The notes: a model not told the origin generated them from the sequence alone. A stretch of DNA of 21,553 bases from Trebonia sp. (GCA_030043595.1 JASHXJ010000511.1:1-21553); one strand, 5' to 3'; positions 1 through 7,896 are shown, counted from the stretch's first letter. Program-made: numbers and translations.

Positions 1-852
1 GCCGGGTTCGGGCCGGCCGCGCGGCTGGCGTCCCGGGTGGCCGTGGCCGCCACGGGCACCCAGCTGACGGGCGGCGGGCAGGTACTCTTCCCCGAGCACC
101 GCCTCGTCGCGCTCTACGGCCACCCCGGAGTCCCCGGCCTCGGCGTGCTCGGCCAGCAGGACCTGGCGGCCAGCATCCAGCGCGCCGAGCAGACGGCCGC
201 GCTGTACCAGGGGCTCAGCACGGTGCCCGTCATCCCCGCCTTCGAGATCATCGCCACCGTGGCGCAGGCGAATCCGGGCCCGGACGGGACCTATTCGTAC
301 GTGACACCCGTGTCGGCGCTGCTGCCCTGGATCCGCGCGGCCACCAGGGCAGGCATGTACGTGATCCTGGACCTGCAGGCCGGGCGCGCGAGCCTGCTCG
401 CCCAGGCCGAGTACTACCAGTCGCTGCTGGCGCTGCCGAACGTCGGGCTGGCGCTGGATCCTGAGTGGAAGCTGCAGCCCGGTCAGCTGCCGCTGAAGCA
501 GATCGGCAGCGTCAGCGCTGCCGAAGTCAACAGCGTCATCCACTGGCTGGCCGCCCTGACCGCCCGTGACCGCCTGCCGCAGAAGGTGCTCGTGCTGCAC
601 CAGTTCAGGCTGTCGATGATCTCCGGAGAGCAGTACCTCGACACCAGCGAGGACGACCTGGCGATCCTCATCCACATGGACGGGCAGGGCACGCCGGCCG
701 AGAAGCAGCAGACCTGGGACGCCGTCACCGCGGCGGCACCGCGCGGGGTCTTCTTCGGGTGGAAGAACTTCTATGTCGAGGACCATCCGATGATCAGCCC
801 GGCCGACACGATGGCGCACACGCCGGCACCGGTCATGATCTCCTACCAGTGA
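1..852 (+). CDS. Conserved actinobacterial secreted/lipoprotein-type protein, C-terminal part
   Basis: The frame is open from base 1, so the gene begins outside the window. A GTG at 37 is in frame but has no convincing ribosome site and falls inside what looks like conserved sequence. The visible 283 codons read like the C-terminal domain of a conserved actinobacterial family often annotated as lipoprotein or cell-wall-associated. Recognisable stretches are LYGHPGVPGLGVLG, VPVIPAFEIIATVA, GMYVILDLQAGR, LPNVGLALDPEW, IGSVSAAEVN, KVLVLHQF and GVFFGWKNFYVED. The alternating strands ending in acidic or aromatic residues suggest a TIM-barrel-like, glycosidase-like fold, but this is inference and no enzymatic activity is known to me. 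It ends 16 bp before the convergent UspA gene. A signal peptide would be upstream and cannot be seen. Confidence 0.8.
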   Translation, partial: AGFGPAARLASRVAVAATGTQLTGGGQVLFPEHRLVALYGHPGVPGLGVLGQQDLAASIQRAEQTAALYQGLSTVPVIPAFEIIATVAQANPGPDGTYSYVTPVSALLPWIRAATRAGMYVILDLQAGRASLLAQAEYYQSLLALPNVGLALDPEWKLQPGQLPLKQIGSVSAAEVNSVIHWLAALTARDRLPQKVLVLHQFRLSMISGEQYLDTSEDDLAILIHMDGQGTPAEKQQTWDAVTAAAPRGVFFGWKNFYVEDHPMISPADTMAHTPAPVMISYQ

Positions 853-868
853 CCGCCGGCGCAGCCCG

Positions 869-1738
869 TCAGTCCGCGTTCGGGACGATCGCGACCGGTC
901 CGCGCGCGTGGTTCAGCACGGCGTGCTGGGTCGACCCGATGGCGGGGCCGCTGCCTGACGCGCCGTGCCTGCCGATCACCACGAGGTCCGCGCGCGCCGA
1001 GTACCCGGCGAGCACCTGGGCGGGGTGACCACGCACGACGTCCTGACGGAGCGTCACGGCGGGATACTTGTCCCGCCATTCGCGCAGGGCCTCCCCGAGC
1101 ATGCTGCCGGTTTCCGCGGACTCGGAGTCGGCCGCGTCCCCGGTCGCGTCTTCGGTCCCGCCGTGCGCTTGCAGGAACGTGTGCCACGTGTGCACGGCGA
1201 CCAGGTCAGCTGAGCGCAGCGCGGCTTCCTCGAAGGCGAACGACAGCGCCTCGGTGATCTCGTGCGGGTCGCGGACACCGACGACAATCTCGCCGTGGAC
1301 GGCGTCCGACTGCTCCCGGACCACGACCGCCGGGCACGGCGCGTGCGTGGCCACGTACCTGCTGACCGAGCCGAGCAGCATCGCGGTGAACCCGCCTATC
1401 CCGCGCGCGCCGACAACGATCATCAGCGCGCCCGCGCCGGCCTCGGCGATAGCCACGGCCGGCGGTCCGGACAGCAGGTCGGTGTCGATGAGCAGGCCAG
1501 GGGCGATCTCCTGGCTCCGGGTGATGGCGGCGCCGAGGGCCCGCTCGTAAAACTCCTCCAGCTCGCTGGCGACGGTCTGCGTGGGCCCGTCACCAGGGTG
1601 CATCCGGGCCGGCATGGCCGGGACCGACACGATCCGCAGGGGCGATCCGCGGCGCTGGGCTTCCAGCGCGGCCCACTCCAGCGCGCGCAGTGATCCCTCT
1701 GAACCGTCCACGCCAACTACGACAGGCTTTGGCGCCAT
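869..1738 (-). CDS. Tandem-domain universal stress protein (UspA family)
   Basis: A 289-residue cytoplasmic protein with two UspA domains (about 4-140 and 149-287), the size and layout of the ATP-binding mycobacterial Rv2623 type. Domain 1 begins VVVGVDGSEGS (Asp11) and carries the ATP-binding pattern G-2x-G-9x-G-S at Gly110, Gly113, Gly123-Ser124. Domain 2 has GRHG at 256-259 and GS at 268-269, with eight rather than nine intervening residues, so its ATP site may be altered. The start is set by ATG at 1736-1738, preceded by GGGAGG; longer in-frame extensions have no ribosome site. It is divergent from the CBS-BON gene, and a DosR-like palindrome sits 64 bp upstream of the start. Likely a dormancy, hypoxia or redox-stress protein (inference from family and context). 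Confidence 0.93.
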   Translation of the reverse strand: MAPKPVVVGVDGSEGSLRALEWAALEAQRRGSPLRIVSVPAMPARMHPGDGPTQTVASELEEFYERALGAAITRSQEIAPGLLIDTDLLSGPPAVAIAEAGAGALMIVVGARGIGGFTAMLLGSVSRYVATHAPCPAVVVREQSDAVHGEIVVGVRDPHEITEALSFAFEEAALRSADLVAVHTWHTFLQAHGGTEDATGDAADSESAETGSMLGEALREWRDKYPAVTLRQDVVRGHPAQVLAGYSARADLVVIGRHGASGSGPAIGSTQHAVLNHARGPVAIVPNAD

Positions 1739-1771
1739 CGGCGTCGCCTCCCTTGTTTGTCGCCGTTTCCA

Positions 1772-1777
1772 GTTATC
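1772..1777 (-). promoter_or_regulatory. Possible -10 element of the UspA gene
   Basis: On the minus strand this reads GATAAC, the most AT-rich hexamer between the DosR-like box and the UspA start. With a transcript start near 1765, the palindrome at 1802-1815 would be centred close to -43, a usual activator position. The match to TATAAT is weak. Confidence 0.3.
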
Positions 1778-1801
1778 TCTCGCGCGGCACCCGTCTGCAA
1801 A

Positions 1802-1815
1802 GGGCCTTAAGTCCG
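1802..1815. promoter_or_regulatory. DosR/DevR-like palindromic box
   Basis: GGGCCTTAAGTCCG matches the core of the mycobacterial DosR consensus GGGACTWWAGTCCC at 12 of 14 positions; the mismatches are at positions 4 and 14. The outer flanks of the 20-bp consensus do not match. It lies between a tandem UspA gene and a CBS-domain gene, both classes being DosR-regulon members in Mycobacterium tuberculosis (Rv2623 and the CBS protein Hrp1/Rv2626c). Confidence 0.5.
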
Positions 1816-1823
1816 CGGATCCC

Positions 1824-1840
1824 GGCTGCCGCAGGCAGCC
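1824..1840. repeat. 7-bp inverted repeat in divergent intergenic region
   Basis: GGCTGCC-GCA-GGCAGCC is a perfect 7-bp inverted repeat with a 3-nt centre, 9 bp from the DosR-like box. It could be a regulator site or a hairpin in the leader of the CBS-BON transcript. No regulator is identified. Confidence 0.4.
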
Positions 1841-1963
1841 GTCGCGCAAGAAGACATACCCGCATTCTGACGAATGGCCCTTCCAATGTCGCGTGCCCAC
1901 GGCGAGCGTGGGGTAAGTCGGGCATTAGATCGGCTCGGGAGGCGCGCGGAAGGGGTGAGGACG

Positions 1964-2605
1964 ATGAAGTCCAGCGTCCGGGACATCATGACCACCCACG
2001 TGGTGGCGGTACGCGCGAGCGCGTCGTTCAAGGAGATGGCCGCGATGCTGCACAAGCAGCGGGTGAGCGCGTTCCCCGTGCTTGACGACGACGGGAAGGT
2101 GATCGGCATCGTCTCTGAGGCGGACATGCTGCCCAAGGAGGCCCTCGGCGAACAGGCCTCGCTAGCCGGAACGACCGCCGGCATCCTGCGCCACCGGGAC
2201 ATGGAGAAGGCAGAGGGTGCCACGGCGGCCGACCTGATGACCCATCCGGCGGTAACGGTGCTGCCTGACGACACGGTGGAGCACGCCGCCTGGCTGATGT
2301 ACACCCGCGGGGTCAAGCGGATCCCCGTGACGGATCCCGAGGGGCACCTCATCGGCATCATCAGCCGGGCCGACGTGCTGTGGGTCTTCGACCGCCCGGA
2401 CGAGGAGATCCGCCAGGACATCATGGACCGGGTGATCCGCGGCGAGTTCGGCGCGGACCCGGACAGGTTCTCTGTGGCCGTCACCGACGGGATCGCCACG
2501 GTGGCCGGCACTGCGGAGAGCGCCTCCCTCGGGCGCGAGATCATCGGGCGCATCCGGCACGTGCAGGGCGTGGTGTCGGTGCGCGACCGGCTGACCTATT
2601 CGTAG
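1964..2605 (+). CDS. CBS-CBS-BON domain protein
   Basis: A 213-residue soluble protein. The first CBS domain (about residues 5-60) starts VRDIMTTHVVAVRAS and ends IGIVSEADML. The second (about 90-145) includes DLMTHPAVTVLPDDT and GIISRADVLWVF. A BON domain follows (about 150-213, DRFSVAVTDGIATVAGTAES to VVSVRDRLTYS). Paired CBS domains bind adenine nucleotides; BON domains usually bind membranes or phospholipids. The start ATG at 1964 is preceded by GGGGTGAGG; an in-frame ATG at 1874 would extend into the divergent regulatory region and lacks conservation. Function is probably energy or redox sensing linked to stress. It is divergent from the tandem UspA gene, a pairing common in dormancy regulons. 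It is convergent with the MFS gene, with a hairpin between. Confidence 0.92.
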   Translation: MKSSVRDIMTTHVVAVRASASFKEMAAMLHKQRVSAFPVLDDDGKVIGIVSEADMLPKEALGEQASLAGTTAGILRHRDMEKAEGATAADLMTHPAVTVLPDDTVEHAAWLMYTRGVKRIPVTDPEGHLIGIISRADVLWVFDRPDEEIRQDIMDRVIRGEFGADPDRFSVAVTDGIATVAGTAESASLGREIIGRIRHVQGVVSVRDRLTYS

Positions 2606-2608
2606 CCC

Positions 2609-2632
2609 GCCGGCGCGGAGGTGCCGCGCGGC
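2609..2632. terminator. GC-rich hairpin between convergent genes
   Basis: GCCgGCGCGG-AGGTG-CCGCGCGGC forms a 9-bp stem with one bulged G and a 5-nt loop, just after the CBS-BON stop and touching the end of the convergent MFS gene. There is no U-tract, which is usual in actinobacteria. It probably works in both directions. Confidence 0.5.
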
Positions 2633-3918
2633 TATGCCGGGGTGAGGTCCGTGAGCGCCGCGTCCGGGTGCGGCGGCGTGTGCACCCGGGCGGCGATGCC
2701 AGCCGCGGCCAGGCACGCAGCGGCGCCGGTGAGGAGCGCAGCCCTGGAGCCGCCCGCCGCGATGATCTCGCCGGTGATGATGCTGCCGACCGGGCTGGTT
2801 CCGAGGTAGACGAACACCCACAGCGCCATGACCCGGCCGCGGAAGGCGGGCGATGAGTGCAGCTGCAGCGTCGTCGAGGCCAGGGTCACGAACGAGAATC
2901 CCGCCGCCCCCGCCGCCAGCAGCGTGACGCACGCGACGGCGACATCCGGGGCCACGGCCGTCGCCGCCAGGCCGAGCCCGAACGCCAGTGAGGCGGCCAT
3001 CAGGTACGGACGACGAGGGTGCCGGATCAGGCCGACGCCGAGCGAGCCCGCGACCGAGCCGATGCTGAGCACGGTGGACAGCAGCCCGTAGGTCCCGCCG
3101 GTGCCATGGAACGTGTCTTTCGCCAGCACCGGCAAGATGACCGGGAAGTTGAACGACAGCAGCCCGACCAGCGCCATCATGACGAGCGGCAGCCACAGCT
3201 GCTCGCGGCTGGCCGCGTACCGCAGGCCGGCGCGGACGCCGCCGCCCGCGTGCCGCGGCGCGCCGGACCGCAGCGGCCGCAAGATCACGAGCGCGGCGAT
3301 CACGGCCAGGTAGGACAGCGCGTTGACCGCGAAGCACGGCGTGGTGCCGACCGTGAGGATCAGCACGCCCGCGAGCGCCGGGCCGACCACGCGGGCGCTG
3401 TTGACGACGACGCCGTTGAGGCTGACCGCGCTGGACAGGTCCTCCGCCGTCACCAGGGAGCCGACGAACGCCTGGCGGGCCGGGGAGTCGGCGATCTGCA
3501 CCACGCCGCCGGCCACGCTGATCGCGACGATGGCCGCGACGGAGGCCTCCCCTGCCGCCGCCAGCGCCCACAGCAGGCCGGCCAGCAGCGCATAGGCCGA
3601 CTGGGTGCCGATGAGCAGCCTGCGCAGGTCCACCCGGTCCGCGATCGTGCCGCCCCACGGGCCGAACAGCAGCGACGGCACGCCGCCCACGGCGAGCACG
3701 AGCCCGAGGTCCGCCGCCGAGCCGGTGAGCCGCAGCACAAGCCAGCCGATGGCGGTCTGCTGCAGGAACGTCCCGCTCGCCGAGGCGATCTGCCCCGCGA
3801 AGTACAGCCGGAACGGCCGCGAGCGCAGCGCCCGGAACGTCCCGCCCCGTGGTCCGGGCTGTTCCGCCACGGCCGCGGGCACGGCTTCCGGAACGACCTT
3901 CAGCCCGTCGCGGTCCAC
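2632..3918 (-). CDS. MFS exporter (MFS_3 / enterobactin-exporter-like)
   Basis: A 428-residue integral membrane protein with about 12 hydrophobic segments. The first follows FRALRSRPFRLYFAGQIAS, the N-terminal signature of MFS_3-type permeases (EntS-like and macrolide-efflux-like exporters). The MFS loop 2-3 motif is seen as GTIADRVDLRRLL, and motif C-like VVNSARVVGPALAG lies in TM5. The second half includes SSPAFRGRVMALWVFVYLGTSPVG, typical of this branch. It is a proton-driven exporter with an unknown substrate. The GTG start at 3916-3918 has a G-rich sequence just upstream and lies 10 bp after the stop of the FolP2-like gene, so the two form a transcription unit. The C-terminus is hydrophilic, ending DAALTDLTPA. 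Confidence 0.9.
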   Translation of the reverse strand: MDRDGLKVVPEAVPAAVAEQPGPRGGTFRALRSRPFRLYFAGQIASASGTFLQQTAIGWLVLRLTGSAADLGLVLAVGGVPSLLFGPWGGTIADRVDLRRLLIGTQSAYALLAGLLWALAAAGEASVAAIVAISVAGGVVQIADSPARQAFVGSLVTAEDLSSAVSLNGVVVNSARVVGPALAGVLILTVGTTPCFAVNALSYLAVIAALVILRPLRSGAPRHAGGGVRAGLRYAASREQLWLPLVMMALVGLLSFNFPVILPVLAKDTFHGTGGTYGLLSTVLSIGSVAGSLGVGLIRHPRRPYLMAASLAFGLGLAATAVAPDVAVACVTLLAAGAAGFSFVTLASTTLQLHSSPAFRGRVMALWVFVYLGTSPVGSIITGEIIAAGGSRAALLTGAAACLAAAGIAARVHTPPHPDAALTDLTPA

Positions 3919-3928
3919 GTCACCCCCG

Positions 3929-4825
3929 TTACGCCAGTCCCCGCACGGTTCGCGCGGGCATCAGGTCGCCCTTGACGGCGGCCACCATGTCCAGCGCCTG
4001 CCGTGTCTGCCTGGCGTCGTGCGCGCGGAAGATCCGCGCTCCCAGCCAGGCGCTCACCGCCGTCACCGCGAGTGTGCCCGCCAGCCGGTCCTCGATGGCA
4101 GCGCCGAGCGTCTCCCCCACGAAGTCCTTGCGGGAGGCGGACAGCAGCACCGGCCATCCGGTCGCGGTCAGCTCGGCGAGCCGCCTGGTGAGCTCGAGCG
4201 AATGCCAGGTGTTCTTGCCGAAGTCATGCGCGGGGTCGATGACGATCCGCGCCGGGTCGACCCCGGCCCGCAGTGCCCGCCCGGCCAGCGTCAGCGTCCG
4301 GTCGAGCACGTCCGCCATCACGTCCGGGTACGACACACGGAACGGCCTGGTCCGCGGCGTCAGCACGCCCACGTGGGAGCACACCAGCCCCGCGCCGAAC
4401 TCCGCCGCCACCTCCGCCAGCTTCCCGTCCCAGCCGCTCCACGTGTCGTTCAGCAAGTCGGCGCCTGCCTCGCACACGGCCCTGCCTACCTCGTGACGCC
4501 ATGTGTCGACGCTGATCACGAGCTCGGGATAGGCCGCGCGGACCGTCGCGATGAACGGGACGACGCGCCTGATCTCCTCGGCGACGCTGACCTCGTCCCC
4601 GGGTTTGGCGGGGACGCCGCCAACATCGAGGATGTCCGCGCCCTCGGCGACGACCTCGTGCGCGCGGTCGAGCGCGGCCTCGAAGTCCCAGGTCAGCCCG
4701 GGCCGGTAGAAGGAGTCGGGCGTGCGGTTGACGATCGCCATGACGAGCATGCGAGAGGGCGGGAATTCGCTGTTCCGCAGGCGCAGCGGCCCCGGTTCGC
4801 GGCACGCCGCGCTCTGCTCGCTCAC
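3929..4825 (-). CDS. folP2: Dihydropteroate synthase homologue, FolP2 type
   Basis: A 298-residue TIM-barrel protein of the dihydropteroate synthase family. Pterin-site landmarks are present: VNRTPDSF (Asn33, Asp37), LDVGG (Asp67), SVDT (105-108), LNDTW (Asn126), IDPAHDFGK (Asp197), SASRKDFVG (Lys233) and the C-terminal RAHD. However, the loop that binds p-aminobenzoate and sulfonamides, GGESTRPG in classical enzymes, is GGVPAKPG here, and the MAIVNRTPDSFY signature is that of mycobacterial FolP2 (Rv1207). FolP2 was reported not to act as a true dihydropteroate synthase, so folate activity should not be assumed. The start at GTG 4823-4825 is supported by a TACTGT box 6 nt upstream (leaderless) rather than a ribosome site; an internal ATG at residue 26 is an alternative. 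Co-directional with the MFS exporter. Confidence 0.88.
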   Translation of the reverse strand: MSEQSAACREPGPLRLRNSEFPPSRMLVMAIVNRTPDSFYRPGLTWDFEAALDRAHEVVAEGADILDVGGVPAKPGDEVSVAEEIRRVVPFIATVRAAYPELVISVDTWRHEVGRAVCEAGADLLNDTWSGWDGKLAEVAAEFGAGLVCSHVGVLTPRTRPFRVSYPDVMADVLDRTLTLAGRALRAGVDPARIVIDPAHDFGKNTWHSLELTRRLAELTATGWPVLLSASRKDFVGETLGAAIEDRLAGTLAVTAVSAWLGARIFRAHDARQTRQALDMVAAVKGDLMPARTVRGLA

Positions 4826-4831
4826 GGTGCC

Positions 4832-4837
4832 ACAGTA
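4832..4837 (-). promoter_or_regulatory. Putative leaderless -10 box of the folP2-like gene
   Basis: On the minus strand TACTGT (TANNNT) lies 6 nt before the GTG start and there is no Shine-Dalgarno sequence, the arrangement expected for leaderless transcription in actinobacteria. Confidence 0.4.
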
Positions 4838-4913
4838 CCCGGGAGAGCAGCACGAACGCCTGGGTCACCCAGCCGGGTCTTGCGCATCCGGTTACTCTAT
4901 GTGAGGGGGCAGC

Positions 4914-5687
4914 ATGTCAGAGTACGCGCTTGATCATCATCTGGCAGGGGAGCGCCAGCGGCTGGCGCTGATGTCGCGGCTGCTCGACCCGATGCACCGC
5001 CGCCACATCGCGCGGCTGGGCACGTGGCCGGGGGCCCGCACCCTGGAAGTCGGCTGCGGCAACGGCTCCATGTCGGCCTGGCTGGCCGGGCAGGTCGCGC
5101 CCGGCGGGCGGGCGGTCGCGGTGGACCTGGACCTTTCCCTGGCGGACGCGGACGCGCCCGGGCTGGAGTTCCGGCAGGGCGACATCGTGGCGGGTCCTGT
5201 CGAACCGGGGGATTTTGACCTGGTGACGGCCCGCGCCGTGCTGCACCATGTGGCGGACCGGGACGCGGCCGTTGCGAACCTCGTCGCCAGCGCGCGGCCA
5301 GCCGGGGCGATCCTGCTGATCGAGCCGGATTTCCTGCCGGTCAGCGTCGCCGAGCCGCCCGAGGTCCGCGCGTTCTGGCAGGGCTGGCTGGCCTGGTCGC
5401 GCGTGCAGGGAATCGACTACTTCGTCGGGCGGCGGCTGCCAGGGATGCTCGCCGGGCTGGGCGTGACCGACATCGCGGGCACGGCGGAGACCGCGGTGTA
5501 CAACGGCGGCTCGCCGTGGGCGGAGTACTGGCGGGAGACCGTCGTCGAATTGCGCCCTCGCCTGGTGGCGTCGGGCTCGCTGGACGACCGGTCGATCGGC
5601 GCGTTCCTCGCCCGGTGCGACGATCCGGCGTGGTGGACGCAGACCATCGCCTTTACCGCCGTTGCCGGGCGGGCAGCGGGTGGCTGA
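4914..5687 (+). CDS. Class I SAM-dependent methyltransferase
   Basis: A 257-residue cytoplasmic protein with the Rossmann-type methyltransferase fold. Motif I is LEVGCGNG (44-51), the acidic end of strand 2 is VDLD (70-73), the GDI turn is at 89-91, motif IV-like FDLVTARAVLHHV spans 101-113, and motif VI is AILLIEPDF. It most resembles UbiE/Methyltransf_25-type small-molecule methyltransferases. The acceptor cannot be predicted. The start ATG at 4914 has a clear GAGGGGG ribosome site 4 nt upstream. It is divergent from folP2 and 32 bp upstream of the SnoaL-like gene, so those two may be cotranscribed. Confidence 0.9.
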   Translation: MSEYALDHHLAGERQRLALMSRLLDPMHRRHIARLGTWPGARTLEVGCGNGSMSAWLAGQVAPGGRAVAVDLDLSLADADAPGLEFRQGDIVAGPVEPGDFDLVTARAVLHHVADRDAAVANLVASARPAGAILLIEPDFLPVSVAEPPEVRAFWQGWLAWSRVQGIDYFVGRRLPGMLAGLGVTDIAGTAETAVYNGGSPWAEYWRETVVELRPRLVASGSLDDRSIGAFLARCDDPAWWTQTIAFTAVAGRAAGG

Positions 5688-5719
5688 GGCCTGACGAAGC
5701 GAACGGTCGGAGGATTCGC

Positions 5720-6244
5720 ATGACAGATACCGAACGGCACGGCGGGCTCGGGGTCGTGCTCGACGACCACCTGGCGGCGGAGTTCGCCACCATGGACGTG
5801 GACGCCGCGATGGCGACCATGACCGCCGACCCGTACCTCAACCACGTCCCGGTCCTGACCGGAGGCGTCGGCTGGGATGAGGTACGCCGGTTCTACGATC
5901 AGGTCTTCATCGGCCACTGGCCGAAGGACACGACGATCACGCGGATCTCCCGGACCGTCGGGAGCGACCACGTGATCGACGAGCTCGTGATGTCGTTCAC
6001 CCACGACATCCCCATGAACCACCTGCTTCCCGGCGTGCCGCCGACCGGCAGGCCGGTCCGGCTGGCGGTCTGCGTGGTCGCGGGGTTCAGGGACGGCAAG
6101 ATCACCCACGAGCACATCTACTGGGATCAGGCCTGCCTGCTGGTCCAGGTCGGGCTGCTGGACCCGGCGGGCCTGCCCGTCACGGGGGCCGAGCAGGCCG
6201 GGAAGCTGCTCGCCCTGACAGGCGGCGGGGATGGCGGTAACTGA
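5720..6244 (+). CDS. SnoaL-like / NTF2-fold protein
   Basis: A 174-residue soluble protein resembling the SnoaL-like polyketide-cyclase/NTF2 superfamily. It has an N-terminal helix with MDVDAAMATMTADPYLNHVP, then WDEVRRFYDQVF, a central VIDELVMSFTHD strand, and FRDGKITHEHIYWDQA near the C-terminal sheet, a hallmark of SnoaL-like members. Members act as cyclases, isomerases or ester-handling enzymes, or have no known reaction; I cannot assign one. The start ATG at 5720 follows GGTCGGAGGATTCGC, a good ribosome site. The stop overlaps the start of the DUF2332 gene by 14 nt in another frame, indicating coupled translation. Confidence 0.82.
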   Translation: MTDTERHGGLGVVLDDHLAAEFATMDVDAAMATMTADPYLNHVPVLTGGVGWDEVRRFYDQVFIGHWPKDTTITRISRTVGSDHVIDELVMSFTHDIPMNHLLPGVPPTGRPVRLAVCVVAGFRDGKITHEHIYWDQACLLVQVGLLDPAGLPVTGAEQAGKLLALTGGGDGGN

Positions 6245-7370
6245 CTCCCCGGTCGAGCAGGTCCGCGCGCAGGCGCTTGAGGTCGCGGCCGGCTGGTCCG
6301 CGGCGGACGCGCCGGACTCCTGGCGGCTGACGGCGGCGCTGTTCGGCGTGATCGGGGAGCACGATGACCTGCTGGGCCGGCTAGCCGGGCTGCCGTCAGA
6401 CCGGCTGCCTGCCCTGCTGGCCAGCGCGGCCGTCACGTTCCTTGTGCGCCGGGACCGACCGCGGCCGCTGGCCGGCTACTTCCCGCAGCCGGGAGCGGCG
6501 CAGCCGCGATTCGACGCTGGCTTCGGCCCGGCGGCCCGGGCGTTCATCTCCGCCCGGCTGGACGACATCATGGCCGAGTGCGGCAGGCACCGGTACCAGA
6601 TGAACGAAGTGGCCCGGTGCGCGCAGATCGCGCTGGGCATCGCGGCGGCAGGTCCGGCCGCGGAGCCGGCCGGGCTGGCGGACCTGGGCACCGGCGCGGG
6701 CCTCGGCCTGCAGCTCGACCGGTTCCGCTACCTGGTGGGCGGCCAGGCGTCCGGGCCGGCGGATGCGCCCTTGTGCCTGCGCTGCGAGGTGCGCGGATCG
6801 CGTCAGCCGCCGCAGGTAACGCTCCCGCCCATCGCCGAACGGGCCGGGATCGACGTGGACCCGGTCGACGTCCGGGATCCCGCGGCGACGTCCTGGCTGC
6901 TGGCGTGCGCGCCGCCGGAGGCGTCGGCGCTGGACCGGCTGGCGGCGGCGATCGAGCTAGCCAGGCGGCACCCGGCGCCGATCCTGGCCGGCGACGTGAT
7001 CGAGACGCTGCCGAAGGTGCTCGACGGCATCGCGCCAGGACGCCCAGTCCTGGTGACCGACGCATACCTGGCGGTCTTCCTGCCGCCGCGGCGCCGCGCG
7101 GAGCTGACGAGGATCCTGGCCGAGGCAGGCCGCAGCCGTCCCGTGACCTGGCTCTCGCTCGATCCCCTCGTCCCGCTCGGGCCAGCGGGGCGGGACAGCG
7201 TGCAGGGGCTCGAGCTGCCCGCGTCGCTGGTCGGCGACTACCAGCGCAATGGCGTCTTCGCCGTGCTGGGAGCGCGGACCTTCGACCGCGGCACCGACCG
7301 GGGGCGGCTGCTGGCTCGCGCGCATCCCTCCGGCCAGTGGGTCGAATGGCTCGAGCGCGAACCGGGCTGA
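6231..7370 (+). CDS. DUF2332 family protein
   Basis: A 379-residue soluble protein of the actinobacterial DUF2332 family, recognised by YQMNEVARCAQIALGI (about residue 122 onward), then LADLGTGAGLGLQLDRFRYLVG, and a C-terminal section with FAVLGARTFDRG. The LGTGAGLGL segment resembles the glycine-rich strand-turn of a Rossmann-like methyltransferase, and the overall order agrees with a divergent methyltransferase-like fold, but no activity is established. The ATG at 6231 lies within the last codons of the upstream gene (14-nt overlap), so the two products are probably made in fixed ratio. It ends 67 bp before the second UspA gene. Confidence 0.85.
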   Translation: MAVTDSPVEQVRAQALEVAAGWSAADAPDSWRLTAALFGVIGEHDDLLGRLAGLPSDRLPALLASAAVTFLVRRDRPRPLAGYFPQPGAAQPRFDAGFGPAARAFISARLDDIMAECGRHRYQMNEVARCAQIALGIAAAGPAAEPAGLADLGTGAGLGLQLDRFRYLVGGQASGPADAPLCLRCEVRGSRQPPQVTLPPIAERAGIDVDPVDVRDPAATSWLLACAPPEASALDRLAAAIELARRHPAPILAGDVIETLPKVLDGIAPGRPVLVTDAYLAVFLPPRRRAELTRILAEAGRSRPVTWLSLDPLVPLGPAGRDSVQGLELPASLVGDYQRNGVFAVLGARTFDRGTDRGRLLARAHPSGQWVEWLEREPG

Positions 7371-7423
7371 CCCGGGGCAGCCGCCACGGCCCGTTCTGCC
7401 GAATGGGAAAGACCGGAAGGGGC

Positions 7424-7429
7424 TATGAT
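7424..7429 (+). promoter_or_regulatory. Strong -10 box, leaderless start of UspA gene 2
   Basis: TATGAT matches the TATAAT consensus at five of six positions and ends 8 nt before the GTG start codon, so the transcript would begin at or next to the start codon. No convincing -35 is visible at 17-18 nt upstream. Confidence 0.5.
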
Positions 7430-7437
7430 CAGCGACC

Positions 7438-7896
7438 GTGAGCGCTGATGCCCAGCCGGCCGTGAACCTTTACCTCGTCGTCGGGTATGACGGATCCCCT
7501 CCCGCGTGCCGGGCGCTGGACGCCGCCGTCCGCCTGCTGGAGGGGCGCACCGGCGAGATCGTCGTGGTGTACGTCGCGCACCTGGCCGCCATCGACATGC
7601 TGTCGGCCGATGCGATCGCCGAGATGGAAGAGACCTTCGACGACGTCGAGCGGGACCTGCACACCCAGGCGGGCGAGCAGCTGCGCGGTCGCGAGGAGCG
7701 CTGGCGGTTCGAGCGGCGGCAGGGGATGATCCCGGAGGAGCTCATCGGGGCGGCCTCGCACGTCCGCGACGCCCATCCAGGCGACAACACGGCGATCGTG
7801 GTTGGCAGCTCGTCGAGCGCGATGCACCGGATGGTCGGCTCGGTTGCCGTCAGCCTGGCCCGGCGCTCCCCGGTGCCTGTGGTCATCGTGCCCTGA
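7438..7896 (+). CDS. Single-domain universal stress protein
   Basis: A 152-residue UspA-fold protein. The N-terminal strand carries LVVGYDGSPPACRALDAA with the conserved Asp18. The ATP-loop region is VVGSSSSAMHRMVGS, where the second glycine of the G-2x-G-9x-GS pattern is Ser126, so nucleotide binding may be weakened. It ends in the typical SPVPVVIVP strand. The GTG at 7438 is chosen because it follows a TATGAT box by 8 nt and gives the usual family N-terminus. The stop overlaps the ATG of the DUF5995 gene (TGATG), so these two genes are translationally coupled. Confidence 0.9.
   Translation: MSADAQPAVNLYLVVGYDGSPPACRALDAAVRLLEGRTGEIVVVYVAHLAAIDMLSADAIAEMEETFDDVERDLHTQAGEQLRGREERWRFERRQGMIPEELIGAASHVRDAHPGDNTAIVVGSSSSAMHRMVGSVAVSLARRSPVPVVIVP

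Noticed and set aside
2162..3658. 498-codon open frame on the minus strand
   Set aside because: It lies in another frame of the MFS gene and antisense to the CBS-BON gene; the product is Arg/Gly-rich with no fold or ribosome site.
7425..7448. Seven-codon leader ORF (MISDRER) overlapping the UspA start
   Set aside because: Its ATG lies within the TATGAT box that is better explained as a -10 element, so the ORF is probably not transcribed.
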